DNA from: Tupaia tana
Taxonomy: Eukaryota; Chordata; Mammalia; Scandentia; Tupaiidae
Direction of reading: 5' to 3'
NCBI GenBank assembly: GCA_026018925.1
Contig: JAKSZU010000009.1
Span: 83,011,407 to 83,075,406 of the forward strand
DNA length: 64,000 bases
The notes beneath the pieces were generated by a model that was given only the letters and a program-made list of their open reading frames with translations, did not search any database and had not been told where the DNA came from. The translations under genes and the position numbers were made by a program. Shown here piece by piece: positions 23,546 through 36,236 of this stretch. Within the stretch, counting starts at the first letter, position 1; every line of letters starts with the position of its first letter.

Positions 23546-25455
23546 TTTTAAAACTTATTTATTATCATCATAATCTTGTTTATATTACACTGAATTGCAT
23601 ATAACTTTAGTGTATTACATTTCTTTTTCCAGAAGGAATACCATGCATGTCAGTCAATACAGACATTAAAATTCCATCTTCATCATCCAATATCTTTTCA
23701 CTATTTTTCCCGATCAATATGATTATTTTTTCCAATTATTTTTTTAAACAGTCAATCACTATTTCCCATTTTTCTTGTAAAAAGACTTTATCCAACATGA
23801 AATACTTCTCAGACCAATCCAGCTGGGAATACTATACACGTCGTCATCAACAGGTAATAAATCATATCTGTGTCCTACTAATGTCATGCCTCTCTATTTG
23901 TTCTCTTGCTATCTTTCTCTATACTCTTCTCTGCCCCCCCATTCCACACCGTCTTATCCTCGTTAAATATTTTCACTGCTTTTATGTCCTCCAAAATTTC
24001 GATCTTTACCATAGAGTGTGGATAGTCGGTATGTATTAAGTGGATACATACAATATCTTTCATAGCTTGGCTTGCTTCACTCAGCAATAGATGCTCCATA
24101 TCCGACCACTTTCTATCAAATGCCAGGGTCTTGTTTTTTATGGCTGAGTAGTATTCCATAGAGTATATATGCCACATTTCTTCAATCCATTCATCAGTTC
24201 GTGGACATTTGGGTTGATTCCATGTCTTGGCAATCGTGAAAAATGCTGCAATAAACATTGAATGTGCAAGCACTTTTCCTACTGAGCATTCTCCTGTCCG
24301 TTGGGTAAATACCCAGAAGTGGGATTGCTGGATCAAATGGTAGTTCAATTTGTAGATCTTTGAGGAACCTCCATATTGTTCTTCAAGGTGACTGAACCAG
24401 TTTACATTCCCACCAATGGTGTAGGACAGTTCCCTGTTCACAACATCCCTGCCAAAACTTATCACTTTTTATATTCTTAATCTTTGTCATTCTGACAGGG
24501 GTTAGGTGATATCTCATTGGGGTTTTTATCTGCATCTCCCTTATGATGAGGGATGTTGAGCATTTCCTCACATGCTTTTTGGCAGTTCATATGTCTTCCT
24601 TAGAGAGATTTTTGTTCAGCTCATTTTCCCATCTTTTAATTGGGTTAATCATTTTTTTTTTCGCATAAGGCACTTGAGTTCCCTGTGTATTCTGGTTATC
24701 AGTCCCTTGTCTGAGGCATATTTAACAAAAATATTTTCCCATTCTGAGGGTTGTCGGTTCACACTTGTTACTGAGTCCTTTGCTGTGCAGAAACTTCTTA
24801 GTCTAATATAGTCCCACTTATCTATTTTAGGGATTATTGCCTGTGCTTTGGGAGTCTTATTTAAGAAGTCTTTGCCTACTCCAGTGTCTCCCAGAGTTTC
24901 CCCAGCATTTTCCACTAGTAGTTTTATTGTTTGAGGTCTTAGGTTCAGATCTTTGATCCATTTTGAGTTGATTGTTGTTAATGGTGAAAGATGGGGGTTC
25001 AGTTTCATCTTTCTGCAGGTGGATACACAGTTTTTCCAGCACCATTTACTAAAGAGGTTTTCCTTTTCCCAATGGATTGACTGATATCTTTTGTCAAAGA
25101 TCAGTTGGCTATAAGCCTTGGGGGTTATTTCTGGGGTCTCTATTCTGTTCCATTGGTCCACATTTCTGTTTTTATGCCAATACCATGCTGTTTTGATGAT
25201 CAGAGCTTTATAGTATATCTTGGGATTAGGGAGTGATATGCCTCCTACTCCACTCCTCTTGCACAGGATTACTTTTGCAATACGAAGTATTTTATGATTC
25301 CAGACAATTTCTATGTATCTTTTCTAGATCTGTGAAGAATATTTCTGGTATTTTGATTGGAATTGCATTAAACATGTAGATTGATTTGGGTAGAATTGCC
25401 ATTTGATTATGTTAATCGTTCCAATCCAGGAACATGGGATTTCCTTCCACTTTTT

Positions 25456-25725
25456 CTTTTTTTTTTGGGGGGGGGGAGATTTTCGCTATAGGGCGCGTGA
25501 GCTCGCCAGACAGACAGAGAGAGACATAGAGACAGAAAGAGAGAAATCACCCCCGAGGGGGGATGGTCACGCCGCAATCCCTTCTCCTCCATTCTCCTCT
25601 TGGGATCTTGGGCATGCACACACACGCGCCCAGCATGAGTTTTAAGCCACCGGGTCAGGGACGTGAACCGTGGTCGACTATGCGGGAGTCCAGCGACATA
25701 GCCATTACGCTAACTGCTGGTTCCC
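25456..25725 (-). mobile_element. tRNA-derived SINE, minus strand, in L1 B
   Basis: A complete copy with GAGTTTTAAGCCACCGGG and the GCTGGTTCCC end. Target repeat TCCTTCCACTTTTT on both sides. Confidence 0.96.
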
Positions 25726-25980
25726 TCCTTCCACTTTTTTATGTCAGTTTCAATATCTTTTAAAAATATTTTCATAGTTTTCTTTATAAAGGTCTTTAAC
25801 TTCCTTAGTTAGGTTTATCCCTAGGTATCTAATGTATCTTGTAGCTATGGTGAAAGAGATTCTTTTCTTCACCTCTACTTCGTTCACCTTGTTGTTCATA
25901 TATAGAAATACTATAGATTGTTGGATGTTGATTTTGAATCCTGCCACTTTACTGTATTCACTTATTACTTCAAGGGGTTT

Positions 25981-26240
25981 GTTTTAGTTTTTTGTTTTTT
26001 GCTATAGGGCACGTGCGCTCGCCAGACAGACAGAGAGAGAAAGAGAGACGGAAAGAGAGAAATCACCTCCCCTGGGGGGATGGCCACGCCGCAATCCCTT
26101 CTCCTCCATTCTCCTCTTGGGATTTGGGGCATGTGCGCACACGCGCCCAGCGTGAGTTTTAAGCCACCGAGTCCAGGACATGAACCGCGGTCAACTACGT
26201 GGGAGTCCAGCGACATAGCCATTACGTTAACTGCTGGTTC
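25981..26240 (-). mobile_element. tRNA-derived SINE, minus strand, in L1 B
   Basis: Complete. Target repeats CTTCAAGGGGTTT / CTTCAAAAAGTTT. It splits the ORF2 region just downstream of the RT catalytic motif. Confidence 0.95.
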
Positions 26241-26987
26241 CTTCAAAAAGTTTTTTCATGGAGACTTTTGGGACTTCTAAGTATACCATCGTGTCATCTG
26301 CGAATAAAGGTATTTTCAATTTTTCTTTGCCTATTCGAATGCCTTTTATATTGTTCTCTTTTCTGATTGCATTAGCTAAGACTTCCAGTACTATATTAAA
26401 GAGCAGTGGAGAAAGTGGGCAGCCTTGACTAGTATCAGTTTTTAGTGGAAAAGCTTTTAGCTTTTCCCCATTCAGTACAATGTTAGCTGTAGGTTTTTCA
26501 TAGATGGCTTTTATTGTGTTGAGGAATGACCCTTCTATACCAATCTTACTGAGGGTCTTAATCATAAAAGGATGTTGAATTTTATCAAATTCTTTCTCTG
26601 CATCAATTGAAATGATCATATGGATTTTTATCTTTCTTTCTATTAATATGGTGTATTACTTTTATGGTCTTGTGTATGTTGAACCACACTCGCATCCCTG
26701 GGATAAAGCCTACCTGGTCATGATGAAAAATATTTATTATATGTTGTTGGATACAATTTGCAAGTACCTTGTTGAGAGTTTGCACATGTCTATTCATCAA
26801 TGATATTGGTCTGTAGTTTTCTTTTTGTTGTCATGTCCTTATCTGTTTTGGGAATGAGGATAATGGAGGCTTCATAAAATGAATTTGGAAGGTTTCCTTC
26901 CTTTTGAATCTTCACAAATAATTTGAGTAGGATAGGGATTAACTCTTCTTTAAAAGTTTTGTAGAATTCAGAAGTGAAGTCATCTAG

Positions 26988-27256
26988 GGAACCAGCAGTT
27001 ACCGTAATGGCTATGTCGCTGGACTCCCACATAGTCGACCGCGGTTGGCGTCCCACACCTGGTGACTTAGAACTCACGCCGGGTGCATGTGCATGCGTGC
27101 CCAAGATCCTGAGAGGAGAATGGAGGAGAAGGGATTGCGGCGTGACCATCCCCAATAGGGAGTGATTTCTCTCTTTCTGTCTCTCTTTCTCTCTCTGTCT
27201 GTCTGGCGAGCGCACGTGCCCTATAGCGAAAACCTCTCCAAGAAAAAAAAAAAAAA
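26988..27256 (+). mobile_element. tRNA-derived SINE, plus strand, in L1 B
   Basis: Complete, beginning GGAACCAGCAGTTACCG. Target repeats AAGTGAAGTCATCTAG / AAGCAAAGCCATCTAG lie on either side. It splits the RT N-terminal region. Confidence 0.95.
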
Positions 27257-30200
27257 AGCAAAGCCATCTAGACCTGGGCTTTTCTTTTTTGGGAGGTTAT
27301 TTATTGCAAATTCAATCTCCTCACTTGTTATGGGTCTATTCAGGCTCTCTATGTCCTCCTTATTCAATCTTGGTAGATTATATTCATTCAGGAATTTGTC
27401 TATCTCCTCCAAGTTATCTTGTTTGTTGGCATTTAGTCGCTCATATTATCCTCTAATGATATTTTGTATTTCTACTATGTCCATTGTAATATTGCCTGTT
27501 TCATCACATATTTGATTCATCTGTTTTTTCTTTCTTCTTTTTGATCAGGCTAGCCATTGGTGTGTCAATCTTGTTAATCTTTTCAACGATCCAGCTTTTG
27601 CTTTCATTTATTTTCTGTATGGTTCGTTTATTTTCTGTTTCATTTATTTCTGCTCAAAGCTTTATTATTTCTTTTTGTCTGGCATTTTTTTGGGGTTTGT
27701 TTGTTGTTGTTTTTCTGATTCCCTGAGGCATGATGTTAGGTTATCTATTTGTCGTCTTTCCATTCTTTTCTTATGCACACTAATTGCTATGAATTTCTCT
27801 CTTATGACTGCTTTTGTCATGTCCCATAGATTATGGACATTTGTGTACTCATTATCATTTGTTTCTTTATATATTTTTTTATTTCAGACTTAGTTTCTTC
27901 AGTAGTGAAGAAGTCATTCAGAAGTAGATTGTTCAGTTTTCATGTTTGTGTATTTTCAAGGATGTTTCTTCAAATTAATCTTGAGATTAATTCCATCATA
28001 GTCAGAGAAGATGTGGAATATAGTTTCTATGCCTTTGAATCTGTAAAGGCTTGATTTGTGTCCTAACATATGATCAATCTTCTAAAAGTTTCCAAGCCGG
28101 GGTAATAAAAATGTATATGTGTTGGACTTAGTGTGGAAAGTTCTATAGATATCTGTCAAGCTCATTCGATATATACTATCATTTAGGTCCTGTACCTCTC
28201 TATTTATTTTCTGCCCAGAAGATCTGTCTAAAGGAGATAATGGCATGTTGAGATCTCTAGAAATTATAATATTTATCCCTATCTCTCCTTTTAGCTCCAG
28301 CAGTCTTTCCTTTACATATTTAGGTGCACTTGATTTGGCATGATGTTAAATTGTCTATTTTCCACCTTTTTCTTATGCACACTAGTTGCTATGAATATTC
28401 CCCTTATGACTGCTTTTGCCATGTCCCATTAATTATGGAAACTCGTGTACTATTTTCATTTGTTTCTATAATTTTTTTTTTTTACTTCTGACTTAATATC
28501 TTCAGTAGTTAAGTAGTCATTCATGAGTAGGTTGTTTAGTTTCCATATGTTTGTGTATTTTTGAAGGTGTTCCTTACAATTTATATTGATTTTAATTCCG
28601 TCATGGTCAGAGAAGATGCTAGACATAGTTTCTATGCCTTTGAATCTGTTAAGGATTGATTTGTGCACTATCACATGATTAATCTTTGACAAACATTCCA
28701 TGCTGGAGTGAGAAAAATGTATGTTTTCTGGTCTTATGGTGGAAAGTTCTATAGATGTTTGTCAAACCCATTCAATTTATAGTATAATTTAGGTCCTGTA
28801 TTTCTCTTTTTATTTTTTATCTAGAAGATCTTTCTAAAGGAGATAATGGGGTATTGTGATTTCCAAAAATTATAGTGTTTCACTCTATCTCTCCATGTAG
28901 CTCCAGCAGTCTTTCCTTCACTTATTTAGGTGCTCTTGAGTTGGATGCATAGGTATTTATAAGTGTTATGTCTTCTTGCTGGATTATCCTATTTACTATT
29001 ATATAATGCCCTTCTTTGTCTCTTCTTGCAGTCTTTGTCTTGAAATCTATTTTGTCTGAGATCAATATCACTACCCCAGCCCTTTTTCGATTTCCATTTG
29101 CATGGAAGATCTTTTTCCAGCTCTTTACTTTTAGTCTATGTATGTCTTTATCCATAAGGTGAGTTTCTTGTAGGCAACAGATAGAGGGTTTCTGAGTTGT
29201 TTTTGTCCATTCGGCCTATTTCTCTTAATTGGAGAATTTAATCCATTGACATTCAATGTAATTATCAATATTTTCGTACCTGTTCCTATCATTAAGTGAG
29301 CCATTTTCTTGGTTGCTTTTTTTCTTATATAACTGTCTGACTTCTAGTTTTCCTGGTATAGCACTCCCTTCAGAACCTCTTGAAGAGCTGGTATGGAGTT
29401 GGTAAATTCCTTCAAATTTTGTTTATCTGAGAATGTTTTTATCTTGTTTTTCCCATATGAAAGATAATCTTGCCAGGTATAGTATTCTTGGTTTAAATTG
29501 TTTTTCTTTCAACACTTTGACTATATTTCCCATTCTTTCCTTGCCAGCATTGTTTCCACCAAGAAATCTGATGTTACCCTGATGGGGTGACCTTTGTAAA
29601 TGACTTGACATTTCCCTCTTGCCAACTTTAGTATCTTGTCTTTGTCTGTTGTTTTAGCCAGTCTGGCTATGATGTGCCTTGGAGAGGATCTTCTTGGGTT
29701 GATTCTACTCATGGTCCTATATATTTCTTGGGTCTTGATATTTGAATGCCTTTCTAGGTTTGTAAAGTTTTCTTCCAGAATTTCATGGAATAAATTATCT
29801 ATGCCCTTATATTTTCTTCCTCTTCAGGTATACCAGTTATCTGGATTTTGGGGCGCTGGATGGTATCCAGTATTTCTCATATATTATCCTCGTTTTTCTT
29901 GGTTGTTTTCTCAATCTTCTTGATACTTTTTCTAGGTCAGATGTTTTGTCTTCTACATTCGAGATTCGATCTGCCTGATCTAACCTACTTTTAATACTTT
30001 CAAGGGAGGTTTTGATTTCCTGTATCACATTCTTCAACCCTAAAAGTTCCATATGGTTCTTGCTTAAGGTATCTATTTCTTCTTTCAAATCATGGAAGGA
30101 CTTCCCCATCTCCTGGAACTCCTTGTCTCTTTTGTCTTCCATCTCAGTTAGTTTGGTCACTACAAATATTTTGAATTCCTTATCCTACATATCCACAATG

Positions 30201-30869
30201 TCCATTGTATTGACTGCATGTCCATGACGTCCATTGTATTGACTGTGTGTGATATAGACTTGATGATTCCCTTGGGGGAGAGGCCTTTTTTTGATTGCTC
30301 ATACTTCTTAAGCCTCTGTGATTGTTCCTAGTAAACAGGTGATCTACATGTTGCTTCCTAACTTATGTTGCTTCCTAACTTACTTATGGTATCTCTTAGT
30401 GTTAAAAGGTGTGCAGGATTAGAAAATTGGTGATTTCTCTTACGGTCGGCCTACCTGTTGCTCACCAGTACCATGTACTGTTGTCACTGGTCCTGGGTGA
30501 CCCAAAGTTCTCCCTGTTTCTAAGGAGTGGTGAGTCTCCAATTGACCTAATAAGCAACATCTCAAGAGCAAAGAAAAAAATCATGTGGCTCACGTTGCAC
30601 ACTGTGTGCTATTTAAAACACTGAAATTCAGTGAATCCAAAGGCAATTATGGAAGGGCTGAGGATGAGTGATGGGTCCCGGCCCTAAAGGCCTGCAGGTG
30701 TAGGCAGCCTGGTGTCTGGAACTGCTCTCTGGCTTGAATCAGTTTCTAGGTGGGATGGGGGGGGGTACAAGCTCATCCTAAAATCCCAAGAAACCAACCT
30801 GAAGTCCAGAGATGAGTAGGGATGGGATGAGCAGTGGTCCTGGCTATAAGGGCCTGTAGCTGCAGGCAG

Positions 30870-30889
30870 CCTCTATACTTTCCAGAATT
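30870..30889. repeat. Target-site duplication of L1 B (5' side)
   Basis: Perfect match to 23526-23545. It is followed by TTAAACCCCTGACTATAGG, which is unique. Confidence 0.95.
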
Positions 30890-31329
30890 CTTAAACCCCT
30901 GACTATAGGTGTGTAAACTGTAGGATTGATTTAAAACTCTTATGTTTAACTTGGAGAGAGTTGCACAGTGTTCTGGAGTTCCTCAGGAAATAGTAAAAAA
31001 AAAAAAAAATAACCTTAGCCCTTGGCAAAATAAAGTAGAAAGTCTGTCTTCTGCAGATCCTCTCTTTTCCGGATACTCTACTTTCCTATTTTTGATATCC
31101 TATCCTATCCTGTACCTCAGTTTCTTAGTGATGTTTCTCTTCTTTCTTTGAGGGTGCTATTCAGACTTGTTATCATACAATTTTGACAACTGATGTGATC
31201 TTGCCATTCTGGAGATTACAATCTTTATTTCTCATAAAATATATCAGCCGTGTTATCTATCTCCATCAAATTTCTGTTTTCTGGCATCAGTCTTCATAGG
31301 GAGAAAATTATGAAAGGTTACTGATACTA
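30890..31329. other. Unique sequence
   Basis: No recognisable feature between L1 B and the ancient L1 remains. Confidence 0.5.
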
Positions 31330-31915
31330 AAATCATCTTTGTTTATTCTTTTCTATGGTAAAATGCACATAATATGTAATATTTTAACTATTTTAAATTA
31401 TACAAGTTCATGGCATTAAGTATATTCACATTGTAATAGAACCTTCAACACTATCTATTTCAAGAATATTTGTATCACTTAAAATAGAAAGACTGTAACC
31501 ATTGAGGAGTCACTCTCATTCTACTCTTCTCACAGTCCAGGCAATAAGTAATCTTTCCCTGTCTATAGATTTGCATTTTATACAAATGAAATCATACAAT
31601 AGCTAATCTTTATTTTCTGATTTATTTCACTCACCACCATGGTTTCAAGATTCATCCATTTTAGAATATATGTCAATACATCATTCCTTTTCATGGGTGA
31701 AAAACATTCCATTGTATGGATTGAATAAAATTTTCTTTATCCATTCATCAGTTGATATATATTTGAGTTTTTTTCACCTTTAGCTTTTGTGAGTTGTGCT
31801 GCCATGGACATTTATTTACAATCTTTTGAACAACTGCTTTCAATTCTTTTGGATATAAGTGTAAGAGTACAATTGCTAGATCATAAGGTATTTCTGTCTT
31901 TAACCGTTTTTCCAT

Positions 31916-31937
31916 TGCCAGAGAGCATGTGTGGTCA

Positions 31938-31987
<50 letters not shown>

Positions 31988-32187
31988 AGAGAGCACCTTT
32001 CAATGTGAGTATTGTCATACCACAACTCCCTTTCCTCCATTTCTCCATCCTGTCAGGCTTTGGAGCAAGAAAGCATATGCACCCTGTGTATTTTTGTTTT
32101 TGTTGTTACTTTCAAGTTGTTGGGGCCAGGATTTCAACTGCAGTTGGCCATGAAGGATCTGTTTCCTTTAACCATTAGGTCCTTTGT
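31916..32187 (-). mobile_element. Old SINE with (GA)n expansion
   Basis: CCAGAGAGCATGTGTGG, a pure GA run at 31938-31984, CCACAACTCCCTTTCCTCC and a tRNA-head remnant with GGCCAGGATTTCAACTGCAG. The GA run sits where normal copies carry the short GACAGAGAGAGACAGAG stretch. Confidence 0.75.
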
Positions 32188-32539
32188 GTTTAATTATTTA
32201 ATGAACTTCCCAAATGTCTCCCACAGGAATCACACTATGTTACATTCTCACTACCAGGGTGTTCTGAGGGTCAAGATTTTTTTCACATCATCATTAAAAC
32301 TTGTTACTTTTTATCAATATAAATACTTTTTAACAAGGTAGTCCTAGTGTGGTTATGATTTTCATTTCCTTAATGGCAAATGACATTTAGCATATTTTCA
32401 TGTGCGTATTGGCCATTTGGCTATTTTTTAGGGAGAAATGTCAGTTCTGAATTTTTCCCCATTTTACAAATTGGATTGTTTATCTTTTTGTTGAGTGGTA
32501 TGAGCACTTTGGCATACTTTGAGTATTTGGTACATATGA

Positions 32540-32905
32540 GAGGATTTTAAAAAGTGAGTGAGGAAATGGAGTTAAAGTACAAGCTTATTTTGGTGCAAAA
32601 ATTTTCAAAATTCATACATAGTATTTTTACAATATGCATTTTTCATGAACTATTTTTATGCCAGAGAGTATGTGCACACGTATGAGAAGGTTAGGTGGGG
32701 ATCACTCCCGCACCAAAGGGCCTAGTCACATCATTATCCTTTTTCATCCTGTTTCCCATCCCATTGGGATGCTGGGCATGCACATACAGACCTAGTTTTT
32801 CAAGCTGTCAGGGACAGGAGTTGAACCCTGGTCAGCTACGAGAAATTTGATTTCCTTTGCACTGCACTTAACCACTATGAGAGCTATCCTTGTGAACTTT
32901 CTGAA
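32540..32905 (+). mobile_element. Mariner-like MITE interrupted by a SINE
   Basis: ATTTTAAAAAGTGAGTGAGG, CTTATTTTGGTGCAAAAATT and ATTTTTCATGAACT match the MITE family. Its far end GAACTTTCTGAAACTTC resumes after the SINE at 32650-32892. Confidence 0.6.
32650..32892 (-). mobile_element. Old SINE, minus strand, inside a MITE
   Basis: GCCAGAGAGTATGTGCAC, TCACTCCCGCACC, TGGGCATGCACATACAGACC and AGTTGAACCCTGGTCAGC keep the family order. Strongly diverged. Confidence 0.7.
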
Positions 32906-33340
32906 ACTTCATTACATTAGGTAGGTGATTTTAACATAGTTTTTTCTTCTTTCTGTGTGTTGTGTTTTCCTTTTTAAAATTTTGTCCTTTGATGAAGAAA
33001 AGACTTTTATTTTGATGAAGTTCCACTTATCTCTTTATTCTTTTGTTGATTGGTTTTGGGTATCATATATAAAAACCATTGTAAAATCAGTCAGAAAGAT
33101 TTTTCCCTACATTTACTTTTGATAGTTTATAGCTTTATATCTTATATTTCTTTTCTTTCTGTTTTAAGTTCATTTTTGTGCATTGTGTGAGGTAAGGATT
33201 CAGCTTCATTCTTTGTATCTAAATATATAGTTGTTATAATCTTTGTTGAAGAGTCTTCTTCTGTAAACAGTCATAGCACCTTTGTCAAAAAAAACAGTTA
33301 GCCATATAGCTATAGTTTTATTTAAGGACTCTCAAAGATA

Positions 33341-33594
33341 TTTTTTAGAGATATTTTTGCTATAGAGTATGTACATTTGCCAGAGAGACAGAGAGAAAAA
33401 GACAAAAGGCAAGAAATCACCCCCCAATGGGGATGGTCACACCACAATCCTTTCCCCTCCATCCTTCTCTCAGGATTTTGGGCATGCATGTTCATGCACC
33501 TGGTGTGAGTTTCAAGCCACCAGGTCTAGGACTTAAACCATGGTCGACCATGTGGGAGTCTAGCAATGTAACCATTATGCCATCTGCTGGTCCC
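33341..33594 (-). mobile_element. tRNA-derived SINE, minus strand
   Basis: A complete, moderately diverged copy. TTTTTGCTATAGAGTATG opens it and CATCTGCTGGTCCC closes it. A short flanking repeat around TCAAAG is visible. Confidence 0.9.
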
Positions 33595-33759
33595 TATCAA
33601 AGTTTTTAATTTTTTTTTTAATTTAAAGTTGTTTTAAATTTAAATTTAAAGAAGAGAGAGAGAGAGAGAGAGACTCCTAAAAAGCTCCTCATACTGTAAT
33701 CAACCTCAAATCTCAGCTTGTCCAGATCATAGTCACATGTGCACACTCTACGTGTATAG

Positions 33760-33950
33760 GGCAAATCCAGGATGCATTATACATTATACATTAAATCACA
33801 TATGTTGCTTAGCTTGCAAAGTGAATATTCTGACATGTATACATTTCTCACCAATCCAGTTGAGAATTCTATACGCATTACCCTCAACAGATATCAACCC
33901 ATTTATTTGTCTCATAAATGCCTTGCCTCCCTATTCTTCTTCTTTTTATT
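33760..33950 (-). mobile_element. L1 3'-end fragment, minus strand
   Basis: TTCTCACCAATCCAGTTGAG, ACTACCCTCAACAG-like text and CTCATAAATGCCTTGCCTCC match the 3' UTR words of L1 E (43860-44000). Only this stretch of the 3' UTR is present. The MIR-like piece at about 33975-34085 follows. Confidence 0.6.
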
Positions 33951-33974
33951 TATTTTATTTATTTTCTTTTTCAA

Positions 33975-34085
33975 AGCAACCCTTTATTGATAAGGAAGCT
34001 GGGCTCAGAGTTTCCTTTTCCAGGTCACCCTTTACAGAACTGGGATGTAAGTCCACACATGCTTGATGTCATGGCCTGGGCTCCT
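33975..34085 (+). repeat. Possible MIR fragment
   Basis: GATAAGGAAGCTGGGCTCAG, AGGTCACCCTTTACAGAACT and GGGATGTAAGTCCA follow the order of the MIR core. A retrocopied transcript end on the minus strand (TTTATTG read back as CAATAAA) is the alternative. Confidence 0.4.
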
Positions 34086-34094
34086 TCTATGATT

Positions 34095-34489
34095 CTTTTT
34101 TTTTAATCTATTTATTTATTTACCTTTTTTTATACATTAAATCACATTATTTAGCTTACAAGGTGAACATTTCAATATGTGAACATTTCTCCCTGGTCCA
34201 GTTGATCAAAATATAACAACACTACGTCCCTGTCCCGACAATGCTCTGTCTCCGTATCCCTCCTCCAAATGTCATTCCCCAGGCCCCACTCCTCCACACA
34301 CACCACATCTGGCATTCACACCTATCTCTTGTGTTTGTACATCCTTTAGCCCATCAGTTTCAGTCATAGAGTGCAGACACTAGGTATATATTAAGTGGGG
34401 ACATACAATGTCTCTCCTTCATAGCCTGGCTTGCTTCACTCAGTAGTAAATCTTCCATATTCTTCCACTTTCTGTCAAAAGTCAGGGTT

Positions 34490-34522
<33 letters not shown>

Positions 34523-35308
34523 GTCTGAATAGTATTCCATAGAGTATATGTGCCAAAGTTTTTCAATCCATTCATCCGTATGAGGGCATTTGGGTTGGTT
34601 CCATGTCTTAGCAATCGTGAAAAGTGCCGCAATAAGCATTGATGTGCAAGCACTTTTCCAATGAAGAATTCTTCTGTCTTTGGGTAGATGCCAAGGAATA
34701 GGATTGTTGGATCATATGGTAGTTCTATTTGTAGACTTTTGAGGAATCTCCAAATTGTTCTCCACAGTGGTTGGACTAATTTACATTCCCACCAGCAGTG
34801 TAAGAGAGTTCCCCTTTCACCACGCCCCCGCCAACACTTATCATTTTTTGTTTTTTTAATCTTAGACATTCTGGCTGGGGTTAGGTGGTATCTCATTGTT
34901 GTTTTGATCTGCATTTCCCTTAAGATGAGGGATGTTGAGCATTTTTTCATATGCCTTTTGGCTATTCATATGTCATCTTTAGTGAGAGTTTTCTTCAACT
35001 CCTTCTCCCATCTTTTAATAGGGTTGAGCATCTTTTTTCCAAACAGCTTTTTTAGTTCCTTGTGTATTCTGGTTATCAGTTCCTTATCTGATGCATAATT
35101 TACAAAAATATTTTCCCATTCTGAGGGCTGTCAATTCACACTAATTACTGTGTCTTTTTTTTTTTTTTTCTAATTACTGTGTCTTTTGCCATGCAGAAAC
35201 TTCTTAGTCTGATGTAAACCCACTTGTCTATTTGGGGGATTATCGACTGTGCTTTGGGGGTCTTATGTCTGTGTTTGGGGGTCTTTCCCTACCCCAATGT
35301 CTCCCAGA
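34095..35308 (-). mobile_element. L1 copy F, 5'-truncated
   Basis: A T-rich start (the poly(A) tail on the minus strand), a 3' UTR, and then ORF2 C-terminus at 34360-34950 with [20 protein letters not shown] and [21 protein letters not shown] (GTT)n run at 34494-34520 has expanded an Asn codon in that frame. It stops at CCCAATGTCTCCCAGAG, where ancient L1 sequence resumes. This is a truncated copy inserted in the older L1. A short T-rich duplication of CTAATTACTGTGTCTTTT lies at 35141-35190. Confidence 0.8.
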
Positions 35309-35494
35309 GTTAAAAGTCTTTTGGAATTCTTACAGGGATTGGATTGAATATACCTTCTTTTGGGAGTATTGCCATCATCACAATATTAACTCTTTCAATC
35401 ATAAACAAAGAATACCTTTTCATTTATTTGGTTCTTTTCTAACTTTTTTCAGCAATTTTTGGTAGTTTTAAGTATACAAGTCTATCGTTTCTTC

Positions 35495-35845
35495 TGTGAT
35501 TTGGACATCCTCCCAGAATTAATGTGTTGATACTTGATTGTAAAAAACTTGAGTCAATTATGACATCAAAAGGTGAGACTTTGGGGAGGAGATAAGTGAT
35601 TGGCTGATTAGGGTGGGATCCCCATAATTAAGTCCTGGTAGATTTATAAGGAAAGAAATTTAGGCAGGCAGAGGCCACATTAATAAAAATTATTCTTGAC
35701 TCTGTTGATAGTTCTGCATTCCTCCATTTCCTGATGCCTTTGGATTTTCTAGCTACCAGAACCATAAGTCAATAAACCTCTATTTCTCTATACATCACCA
35801 ATCTCAGATATTTCTATTGAATCTTGACAACAAAGTAAGACAATC
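35495..35845 (+). mobile_element. MaLR-type solo LTR
   Basis: ATTTGGACATCCTCCCAGAA near the start, GTAGATTTATAAGGAAAG in the promoter region, CAGAACCATAAGTCAATAAA at the poly(A) signal and GACAACAAAGTAAGACAA at the end follow the plan of MLT1/MST LTRs. It sits inside the ancient L1 and has no internal region beside it. It is an old, much diverged fossil. Confidence 0.7.
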
Positions 35846-36109
35846 TTCTTATTAAGTATATTTCTTAATATTTTATTCTTTTCAATGCTAATAAATAAAT
35901 TTTTTTCTTAATTTTCTTTGCAAATTTCTAGCATAGAAATTAAACTGATTGCATATATTGATTTTTCATTCTTCAAATATATCAAGTTTACTAATTTTAA
36001 ATTTTCCTGTGAATTCTTAAGATAGGTAATACTGTTACATAAGCAAATAAATATTTTTTAAAGAATTATTTTTATTTAACTATATTTATTCTTATTATCA
36101 TTTTAAAGA

Positions 36110-36236
36110 TTTGATAAGAGAAAGAGAGAGAGAGGTATAGTGAGAAAGCTAGCTACTAGTTACTAGACTAGGACTTGAACCATGGTTGTCTATGTGGGAG
36201 TCCAGTGCCTTAATCACCATGCTATCTGCCAGTCCC
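36110..36236 (-). mobile_element. Old SINE, 5' half, minus strand
   Basis: A GA-rich remnant and then GACTTGAACCATGGTTGTCT, GTGGGAGTCCAGTGCC and CTATCTGCCAGTCCC, the complement of the tRNA head. The body is mostly missing. Confidence 0.75.

Larger units (their letters stand above)
23546..30869 (-). mobile_element. L1 copy B, full-length span, chimeric
   Basis: A minus-strand L1 between perfect 20-bp target repeats, so it entered as one insertion. In element order: 5' UTR with repeated units (30305-30869), ORF1 (about 29500-30300, with TRPKEFPTTDKDKILKLARG-like text near 29521-29712), ORF2 endonuclease (28340-29300), then a second overlapping endonuclease/linker stretch (27725-28328) of a different subfamily. 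Next come the reverse transcriptase (26227-26800, with [20 protein letters not shown] and catalytic LFADDTMVY), thumb and C-terminus (23884-24570 with [20 protein letters not shown]), and the 3' UTR. Three SINEs interrupt it. Frames are broken throughout. The FADD motif survives, but the element cannot work. Confidence 0.9.
31330..33600 (-). mobile_element. Ancient L1, 3' part (piece 1 of 5)
   Basis: Words of old mammalian L1 in reverse complement appear in 3'-to-5' order: GATTTATTTCACTCACCACC and CCATGGTTTCAAGATTCATC, then ATGGGTGAAAAACATTCC (ORF2 C-terminus), CATTTCCTTAATGGCAAATG, TTTTGTCCTTTGATGAAG and finally GCACCTTTGTCAAAAAAAAC. Two SINEs and a MITE interrupt it. It is far more diverged than the A to F copies. 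The pieces at 35309-36480, 41860-43752 and 49411-52080 continue it in exact element order. Confidence 0.75.

Noticed and set aside
34360-34950. Possible Asn-rich host protein
   Set aside because: The frame is L1 ORF2 C-terminus ([19 protein letters not shown]). The Asn run is a (GTT)n slippage product.
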